Positions 24,035 to 29,236 of a stretch of 29,236 nucleotides of DNA are shown here, piece by piece. This stretch comes from Chloroflexota bacterium. GTDB lineage: Bacteria > Chloroflexota > Anaerolineae > JAADDB01. The stretch spans positions 1 through 29,236 of the forward strand of contig JAADDB010000086.1 in NCBI GenBank assembly GCA_013154135.1, in the 5' to 3' direction. Below the pieces are notes generated by a model. That model searched no databases. It worked only from the letters and a program-made list of their open reading frames with translations, and was not told the DNA's origin. Position 1 is the first letter of the stretch; each line of letters starts with the position of its first letter. The translations under genes and the position numbers were made by a program.

Positions 24035-24814
24035 TCAATCTCCCCCCTTCACCCGCTCGGGATGCGTGTACACTCGCAAGCTGGTTGGACGCACGTAACC
24101 GACAACCGTGATATGCCACGCTTCGGCCAATTGGAGGGCCAGGTGGGTGGGGGAGGTGCGAGAGGCGATGAGGGGGACCCCCATCTTGGCGGCTTTACGC
24201 AACATCTCCGTGCTGATGCGCCCCGTGGTGAGCAATATGTGCCCTTGCGGGTCCAACCCTGCACGCATAGCCTGTCCCCACAGGCGGTCCAGGGTGTTGT
24301 GACGACCCACATCCTCCGCGAGGAGACGCAACGTTTCCCCGTCGCTCAGGGCCGAGCTGTGAATGCCCCTGGAAAGTCGGTATGTCCGAGCCGAGCGTAA
24401 CAGCCGCGCCATCAGTTCCATCAACCGGGACGCGTCCACACGGGCGCGTGCCTCCACAGGGGGAAGGGCTGCCTCCAGGTCCTCGAAGGTCACGCCGCCC
24501 ACGCAGCCGGTGGTCAACGTGGGTCGTCGCGGCAGGGCTGTGGGTGCGGAGGACAAGTACACATCCACGCATCGGCCCTCCTGGGCCCAATCCCATCGGA
24601 CCACATCCTCCGGCCCGTGGATGAGTCCTTCTGAGCGCAAAAAGCCCAGCACCAGGGCTTCCACGTCGTGGGGAGAACACATGAGCGTGACCCAAGGTTC
24701 CCCGTGGACGCGCAGACACAAGGGGACCTCGGCCACCACATGGCCTTTGACAAGGACTTTTCGGTTCCGCTCCACACGCACATAGGTGATGGGTTGAGCA
24801 GGTTTCTCGTTCAT
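24035..24814 (-). CDS. fdhD: Formate dehydrogenase accessory sulfurtransferase FdhD
   Basis: 259 aa, the family's usual length. FdhD carries sulfur from a cysteine desulfurase to the molybdenum or tungsten cofactor of formate dehydrogenase. Signatures are VAEVPLCLRVHGEPWVTLMC (28-46), VEALVLGFLRSEGLI, GIHSSALSDG, AEDVGRHNTLDRLWG, TTGRISTEML and GVPLIASRTSPTHLALQLAE. The cysteine loop reads TTGCVGG with only Cys104; many relatives have a CxxC pair. No formate dehydrogenase gene is in the window, so the partner is elsewhere. The ATG at 24814 has no ribosome site; directly upstream is a heptamer repeat array, suggesting leaderless or weak initiation, or a start altered by repeat insertion. Confidence 0.93.
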   Translation of the reverse strand: MNEKPAQPITYVRVERNRKVLVKGHVVAEVPLCLRVHGEPWVTLMCSPHDVEALVLGFLRSEGLIHGPEDVVRWDWAQEGRCVDVYLSSAPTALPRRPTLTTGCVGGVTFEDLEAALPPVEARARVDASRLMELMARLLRSARTYRLSRGIHSSALSDGETLRLLAEDVGRHNTLDRLWGQAMRAGLDPQGHILLTTGRISTEMLRKAAKMGVPLIASRTSPTHLALQLAEAWHITVVGYVRPTSLRVYTHPERVKGGD

Positions 24815-25100
24815 GTTTTACTCGTTACTCGTTATGCGTTACAACTTCGCCCATCCCAACCCCAACCGACTTCGCTCTTCAGCCAACCCCCTTAATCGTT
24901 CCTCATTAATCGTTAATCGTTTAGGGAAGCCCCCTTCGGGGGCTCTATATGGACACGTAACCGGCCGGGAATCGCTCCACCCGGTCCGCGGGGCCTCTTT
25001 TATTCGTTACTCGTTACGCTCCTAATCTATCCTGGCCGACCTCGTCTTCCAGCCAACCCCTCTTAATCGTTACTCGTTAATCGTCAATCGTTACTCCTTC
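24815..25100. repeat. Composite intergenic repeat, copy D (two right-end units in tandem)
   Basis: Nearly all of the fdhD-lipoprotein gap. Unit one: TTACTCG array (24817-24841), CCCATCCC...CCGACTTCGCTCTTCAGCC spacer, array TTAATCG/TTCCTCA/TTAATCG (24892-24925). Then the hairpin AAGCCCCCTTCGGGGGCT (about 24927-24944) and ACCGGCCGGGAATCGCTCC. Unit two: TTACTCG array (25002-25020), a second spacer TCCTGGCCGACCTCGTC..., array TTAATCG/TTACTCG/TCAATCG (25064-25097). Both units match the right ends of copies A and B. Confidence 0.7.
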
Positions 25101-25119
25101 CTCCTTCCCCGCCTCCAAT

Positions 25120-25147
25120 TTGATTCTCCAAGCAGAGGGAGTATAAT
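25120..25147 (+). promoter_or_regulatory. Promoter of the lipoprotein gene with CCAAGCAGAGGG spacer element
   Basis: TTGATT (25120-25125), a 16-nt spacer and a perfect TATAAT (25142-25147). CCAAGCAGAGGG (25128-25139) lies just ahead of the -10 box, exactly as in the hydA promoter. Transcription would begin near 25154. Confidence 0.65.
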
Positions 25148-25319
25148 GGACACGTTCACATCACGGAAATCCGGAAGAAACCACGTACTTACCAGCACGT
25201 GATACATCCATCCGTCAAAAAAACCGCTCGCGAACATCACCCCGGGAGGTCGACCGGTGTTCATTAAAGGATTGGGAGTACTCCTTCTCGTCATTTCACT
25301 CATCGCGTTCGGAGGAGCT

Positions 25320-26387
25320 ATGCGATACGAAGCTCCCCGACGCCGTCTTTCCTTCCTGGTCATCGGCATGGTCATTGGCATGCTCAGCATGGCCATTCTA
25401 TCCGGCTGCGGGGGCAAAGAGGAACCGCCACCTCCTACCCTCACCCCCCTGCCACCCACACCAACACCGCAGGTGGTGGCGACGACCACCGCCCTCCAAT
25501 CGCCATTGACTTCTCCCCTCCCTACTCCGAAGACCATGACCACGGAGAACTTGAAGGGGGTCTCCGGACACATCGCCTTCCACTCGGAGGAGAGCGGGAA
25601 CTTCGATATTTGGGTGATGGACCTGCCAGATGGGGAACCACGGCAATTGACCACTGCCCCCGCGAGGGACATTGAACCCGCTTGGTCTCCCGACGGCGCA
25701 CACATCGTCTTCGCCTCCGGCCGGGATGATCCCGAAAACCTCCAACTCTACGTGATGAACGCGGACGGCTCCCAAGCCCATCCCCTCCTCACCGGCGTAC
25801 GCCCGTATGACAACTGGGGCCCGGCCTGGTCCCCGGACGGGCAATACATCGCCTTCCAGACGAACCGGGATGTGCGTACCCAGGGATTTGACCTCTACGT
25901 GGTCCGTGCCGATGGAAGCGGGGAAAAGCCCTTGGTCACCGGCCCGGGCAACCAATACCACGTCAGCTGGTCCCCCGATGGGAAACACATCGTTTACGTG
26001 GACGACACGGATGGAGATGGGGAGATCTACGTGGCCAACGCGGATGGCTCCCAACCGCGGAAGATAACGGACAACCTCTCCAACGAAGCGTATCCGCGCT
26101 GGTCCCCCGATGGCCGGTGGATCCTCTTCCAGAGCAACCGGGACGGATTGTGGCGGCTGTACATCATCCCGCCGGAAGGCGGGGACTTCGAGATGGTGAG
26201 CCTCCCCATCCTGGCCAACGATGTGATGGGTACCTGGTCCCCGGACGGCAAGTACATTGCCTTTTCCTCGGATCGGGCGGAACATGATTGGGAGATCTAC
26301 CTGATGCCCCTCCACGGGGACATGTGGAAGCGCTTGACCTTCCACTTCCCCCAGATCAAAGACCGCTATCCCGCGTGGACGAGGTAG
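25320..26387 (+). CDS. PD40/TolB-like beta-propeller lipoprotein
   Basis: 355 aa from ATG 25320. The N-terminus RYEAPRRR plus a hydrophobic core and lipobox LSGC is a lipoprotein signal peptide, so the protein should be anchored outside the membrane by Cys30. A Thr/Pro-rich linker follows, then six PD40 repeats, each with a WSPDG-type turn (AWSPDGAHIVF, AWSPDGQYIAF, SWSPDGKHIVY, RWSPDGRWILF, TWSPDGKYIAF) and a following DIWVMD/LYVMNADG/LYVVRADG strand. TolB-type propellers usually bind proteins or glycans; the ligand is unknown. Start choice: ATG 25320 has GGAGG 4 nt upstream and gives a classic signal peptide; GTG 25257, also with GGGAGG, would add 21 hydrophobic residues. It is followed 5 nt later by the amidotransferase gene. 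Confidence 0.85.
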   Translation: MRYEAPRRRLSFLVIGMVIGMLSMAILSGCGGKEEPPPPTLTPLPPTPTPQVVATTTALQSPLTSPLPTPKTMTTENLKGVSGHIAFHSEESGNFDIWVMDLPDGEPRQLTTAPARDIEPAWSPDGAHIVFASGRDDPENLQLYVMNADGSQAHPLLTGVRPYDNWGPAWSPDGQYIAFQTNRDVRTQGFDLYVVRADGSGEKPLVTGPGNQYHVSWSPDGKHIVYVDDTDGDGEIYVANADGSQPRKITDNLSNEAYPRWSPDGRWILFQSNRDGLWRLYIIPPEGGDFEMVSLPILANDVMGTWSPDGKYIAFSSDRAEHDWEIYLMPLHGDMWKRLTFHFPQIKDRYPAWTR

Positions 26388-26392
26388 AACAC

Positions 26393-27142
26393 GTGGTACC
26401 ACGACTACTCCTCTTGCAAGCTCGCTATGCGGACGACCCCGCGCGGCGGGAGGAACGCCAATCCTTCGCGGACCGCCTGGGCCTGCCCCTAGAGGCCATT
26501 GTGCCCCACGACTTGTTAACCGGCCCCCCGCGGCTGGAACACATCCTGGAGTATGATGCACTCCTCATCGGGGGGGCGGGGAATTTCGACGTCACCAAGC
26601 GCAATCTGCCCGCGTTTGAGGAAACGTTGGAACGCTTGCGCGAAGTCGTAGAGGTGGGGCACCCTACCTTTGCCTCCTGTTTCGGCTTTCAGCTGATGGT
26701 GGAAGCCCTGGGGGGAAAGATCATCCGGGACGAGGCGAACATGGAGGTGGGGACTTTCCAGGTGTACCTCACCGAGGAAGGGAAGAGCGACGAGTTGTTT
26801 CGGATATTGCCCCCGGTATTTTGGGCCCAGCTGGGACACAAGGAACGGGCCGAACGATTGCCCGATGGGGTGGTGAACCTGGCCTACAGTGAACGAGCTC
26901 CCTATCAGGCCTTCCGGGTGCCGGGAAAGCTCATTTGGGCCACCCAGTTCCACCCGGAGCTGACGGTGGAGGAAAACCGCATCCGCTTCCGCCGCTATCT
27001 AGACGTGTACCAGGCTCACCTCTCGCCCGAGGAGATCGAAGCGCTCCTGGAGTCCTTCCGCCCTAGCCCGGAGACAGAACGGCTACTGCCCCACTTCTTG
27101 TCCCTCGTTCTCGGGGAAGGGGTAGGAATTCCCCCTAGATAG
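26393..27142 (+). CDS. Class I glutamine amidotransferase-like protein
   Basis: 249 aa. GATase1 fold with a complete catalytic triad: nucleophile C96 in FASCFGFQLMVEALGG, and H187 and E189 in ATQFHPELT. YDALLIGGAGNF precedes it. Most similar by eye to stand-alone GMP-synthase-like amidotransferases, which hydrolyse glutamine or act as gamma-glutamyl peptidases; the acceptor is unknown. It is not part of GuaA since no ATP-pyrophosphatase domain follows. The GTG at 26393 has GAGG 8 nt upstream and lies 5 nt after the lipoprotein stop; GTG 26375 would overlap that gene and lacks a ribosome site. Close coupling to a lipoprotein gene looks operonic. Cytosolic, no signal peptide. Confidence 0.87.
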   Translation: MVPRLLLLQARYADDPARREERQSFADRLGLPLEAIVPHDLLTGPPRLEHILEYDALLIGGAGNFDVTKRNLPAFEETLERLREVVEVGHPTFASCFGFQLMVEALGGKIIRDEANMEVGTFQVYLTEEGKSDELFRILPPVFWAQLGHKERAERLPDGVVNLAYSERAPYQAFRVPGKLIWATQFHPELTVEENRIRFRRYLDVYQAHLSPEEIEALLESFRPSPETERLLPHFLSLVLGEGVGIPPR

Positions 27143-27243
27143 ACGACGACGGGCCACCGGCGATGTACCAACGACCAAGGTCGGGTCGTCGTGACGCGGG
27201 GATAAAGGGTTTTGGTTGGCGGACGATGCTCGCCCACCAACCA
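27143..27243. terminator. Hairpins between convergent amidotransferase and glnA genes
   Basis: ACGACGAC (27143-27150) pairs with GTCGTCGT (27185-27192), and TGGTTGG (27213-27219) pairs with CCAACCA (27237-27243). Neither has a good T-tract, so they are weak or factor-assisted terminator candidates for the convergent pair. Confidence 0.4.
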
Positions 27244-27269
27244 GTTAACCGGGATTTCTACGCTGCCAC

Positions 27270-28691
27270 TCACACGTCGTAGTAGAGCTCGAACTCCATT
27301 GGATGAGGACGCAAGCGCACCGCGTCCACCTCGTTCGTCCGCTTGTAAGCAACCCACGTCGCAATCACATCGGGTGTGAAGACGTCCCCCTTGAGGAGGA
27401 AGGCGTGATCCGCCTCCAACGCGGCCAGAGCTTCGGCCAGGGAGCCGGGGACTTGTTTGATCTGCGCGGCTTCCTCCGGGGGCAGGTCGTACAGGTCCTT
27501 GTCCATGGGTTCCCCCGGGTCGAGCCGGTTCTCCACGCCGTCCAGGCCGGCCATGAGCATGGCTGCGAAGGTCAAATAGGGGTTGGCGCTCGGGTCGGGA
27601 GGGCGAAACTCCACCCGCTTGGCCTTGGGACTGGAGGAGTAGACGGGAATGCGCACGGCAGCCGACCGGTTGCGTTGCGAGTAGGCCAGGTTCACGGGAG
27701 CTTCGTACCCGGGGACCAAACGACGGTAGGAGTTGGTGGTGGGGGCAGCAAACGCGAGGAGCGCAGGCGCGTGTTGGAGGAGTCCTCCAATGTAGTAGCG
27801 AGCGGTCTCCGACAGTTGGGCATAGCCGGCTTCGTCGAAGAAGATGTTCACGTCGCCCTTCCACAAGCTCTGGTGCGTGTGCATGCCACTTCCGTTGTCC
27901 CCGAATAAGGGCTTGGGCATGAAGGTCGCGGTGAGGCCGTGTTGCCGGGCCACGTTCTTCACGATGTACTTGTAGATCATCATGTTGTCTGCGGTCTTCA
28001 CCAGCGTGGAGAAGCGGATGTCAATCTCCGCTTGTCCGGCCGTCGCTACCTCGTGATGGTGGATTTCCACTCGGACGCCCGCGGCCTCCAGCGCGAGGAC
28101 CATCCGGCTGCGCACATCTTGGAGTCTATCCGTCGGCGGGACCGGGAAATATCCGCCCTTTGCCTGAATTTGTCCCCCGTAGTTCGGGCCCAGTTCCTTG
28201 CCGCTGTTCCACCAAGCTTCCTCACTGTCCACCTGGTAGAAGGACATATACGGTTCCACCCGGTAACGCACATCGTTGAAGAGGAAGAACTCCGCTTCCG
28301 GCCCCCAATAACTCACATCCGCGATGCCCGTCTGGCGCAAGTAGGCCTCGGCCTTGCGGGCAATGTACCGGGGGTCCCGGCTGTAGGGTTGGCGGGTGAT
28401 GGGATCGTAGATGTCGCAGATGAGGACCAGGGTGGGGATTTGGAGGAACGGGTCCACGAACGCGGTGTCCGGGTCGGGGATGAGGATCATATCGGATTCC
28501 TCAATACTTTGGAAGCCCCGAATGGAGGAACCATCAAAACCGGCTCCTTCCTCGAACAGTTCTTCCGTCAGTTCGCGGACGGGCAAGGTAAAGTGTTGCC
28601 ATGTGCCGAACAGGTCGGTGAACCGCAAGTCCACCATCTTCACCCCGGTTTCGTTCGCCAACCGGATAACATCCTCGGGTGTCCGTGCCAT
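27270..28691 (-). CDS. glnA: Glutamine synthetase, type I
   Basis: 473 aa, the GSI length. It forms glutamine from glutamate, ammonia and ATP in a cytosolic dodecamer and supplies amide nitrogen to amidotransferases. Motifs present are FDGSSIRGF (52-60), GPEAEFFLF, the ATP-site KPLFGDNGSGMHTHQSLW, RLVPGYEAPVNLAYSQRNRS and RVEFRPPDPSANPYL. Tyr401 in KDLYDLPPEE corresponds to the adenylylation tyrosine of GSI-beta enzymes (NLYDLPPEE in enterics), so adenylylation control is possible if GlnE exists elsewhere. The ATG at 28691 follows AAGGAGG. It has its own promoter at 28819-28847 and no nitrogen regulator gene alongside. Confidence 0.97.
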   Translation of the reverse strand: MARTPEDVIRLANETGVKMVDLRFTDLFGTWQHFTLPVRELTEELFEEGAGFDGSSIRGFQSIEESDMILIPDPDTAFVDPFLQIPTLVLICDIYDPITRQPYSRDPRYIARKAEAYLRQTGIADVSYWGPEAEFFLFNDVRYRVEPYMSFYQVDSEEAWWNSGKELGPNYGGQIQAKGGYFPVPPTDRLQDVRSRMVLALEAAGVRVEIHHHEVATAGQAEIDIRFSTLVKTADNMMIYKYIVKNVARQHGLTATFMPKPLFGDNGSGMHTHQSLWKGDVNIFFDEAGYAQLSETARYYIGGLLQHAPALLAFAAPTTNSYRRLVPGYEAPVNLAYSQRNRSAAVRIPVYSSSPKAKRVEFRPPDPSANPYLTFAAMLMAGLDGVENRLDPGEPMDKDLYDLPPEEAAQIKQVPGSLAEALAALEADHAFLLKGDVFTPDVIATWVAYKRTNEVDAVRLRPHPMEFELYYDV

Positions 28692-28759
28692 AACGTCAAA
28701 GCCTCCTTATACGGTGTTGGATATCGGGCAAATCGACAGACAAAGCTGGGGCGCACTAT

Positions 28760-28786
28760 CGCGGCGGAGGGGTCCACGCCGCCGCG
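28760..28786 (-). repeat. Hairpin in the glnA leader
   Basis: CGCGGCGG (28760-28767) and CCGCCGCG (28779-28786) are exact complements around GGTCCAC-containing sequence. It resembles the GGCGGCGGACGGGTCC part of the dispersed repeat and lies in the transcribed leader of glnA, about 70-95 nt before the start codon. Confidence 0.5.
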
Positions 28787-28818
28787 TTACGTTTTCTCTC
28801 TCATCAATGGCCCATACC

Positions 28819-28847
28819 ATTGTAGGGAAGTCCGATGGGCATGTCCA
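28819..28847 (-). promoter_or_regulatory. Promoter of glnA
   Basis: On the minus strand TGGACA (28847-28842), a 17-nt spacer and TACAAT (28824-28819). Start near 28812, leader about 120 nt. Confidence 0.6.
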
Positions 28848-28884
28848 TGACCCATTTGGATCATCTTGTGCGAAGGGCGCAAGC

Positions 28885-29045
28885 CGAGTTTGTGTACGAC
28901 GATATGTGGTCTTGTACAAACGCCCGGGGCTGAGGGCATAGGACACGAATTGGTAGGGGCGGGTCTGAGACCCGCCCCTATCTCTTGGCGGCGGACGGGC
29001 CCGGGGACTAACGAGTAACGATTGACGAGTAACGATTAAAGGGGT
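28885..29045. repeat. Composite intergenic repeat, copy E (left-end modules)
   Basis: Holds ACGACGATATGTGGTCTTG (28896-28914) and GCCCGGGGCTGAGGG, a perfect 12-bp palindrome TAGGGGCGGGTC (28954-28965) / GACCCGCCCCTA (28969-28980), GGCGGCGGACGGGCCCGG, then ACGATTA-type heptamers (29008-29038). The modules match the left part of copies A and B in a rearranged order. Bases 29046-29236 show only an inverted repeat GAGAACGG (29130-29137) / CCGTTCTC (29160-29167) and a GGCGGCGGATC fragment; no gene is seen. Confidence 0.6.
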
Positions 29046-29236
29046 AAATGCCGGGTTGGCCCTTCGATGCCACGCTGGCGGGAGAAAGTCCCCATGGGCC
29101 GCTGGACAGGAAGAGCGCCTGCGGGGCGCGAGAACGGTTTCCGGCCGGCGGATCCCTCGCCGTTCTCAGTAGCCTCTTGGCGGCGGATCAGAGCCGATCA
29201 ATGGGCCCGTTGAACTGTAGGGGCGCAGCGGCGCTG

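Noticed and set aside
24815..25100. CRISPR-like appearance of repeated arrays with spacers
   Set aside because: Units are 7 nt in direct contact, spacers are themselves repeated, and no cas gene is present.

Overview
The window is a GC-rich bacterial chromosome segment, most likely from a thermophilic or Anaerolineae-like member of the Chloroflexota. This is inferred from the gene content: a class A PBP with a Thr-Pro tail, a PD40 lipoprotein, many TPRs, an orphan UgpC-type ATPase, a free-standing LON domain protein, strong GC bias at third codon positions, and repeat-rich intergenic DNA. No rRNA, tRNA, CRISPR array, transposase or phage gene was recognised.

Layout, left to right. Bases 1-666 are a gene-free repeat field. 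argJ and argG (minus strand) encode two arginine biosynthesis steps; argG has a leader of about 325 nt with a promoter, an alternative-hairpin region and an intrinsic terminator in front of the gene. Divergent from argG lie a large UvrD-type helicase with an embedded DEDDh exonuclease domain, a small zincin-like metallopeptidase and a 957-aa STAND-like NTPase/TPR protein. A long minus-strand series follows, transcribed truD, LON-domain protein, murJ, mscS-like channel, ugpC-like ATPase (RNA modification, lipid II flipping, osmotic protection, sugar ABC energisation). Next, on the plus strand, come hydA and ade (two cyclic amidohydrolases for pyrimidine/hydantoin and adenine), a class A penicillin-binding protein and a GlcG/HbpS-family protein. 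fdhD (minus) follows, then a PD40-propeller lipoprotein followed at once by a class I glutamine amidotransferase. Finally glnA (minus) encodes glutamine synthetase with its own promoter.

The genes are largely housekeeping. Loose themes are nitrogen flow (glnA, glutamine amidotransferase, argG, argJ, hydA, ade) and cell envelope (murJ, PBP, mscS). No large specialised operon is visible.

The most unusual features are non-coding. Many longer gaps carry a modular mosaic repeat built from heptanucleotide arrays (units such as TTAATCG, TTACTCG, TCAATCG), fixed GC-rich modules and perfect hairpins. Two copies (about 225-660 and 16653-16934) have the same module order and are bounded by heptamer arrays in inverted orientation, like a non-autonomous mobile element. 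One array overlaps the stop codon of murJ and another abuts the start of fdhD. Other signals are the argG leader, a 12-bp motif shared by the hydA and lipoprotein promoters, and an inverted repeat bracketing the -10 box in front of the NTPase gene.
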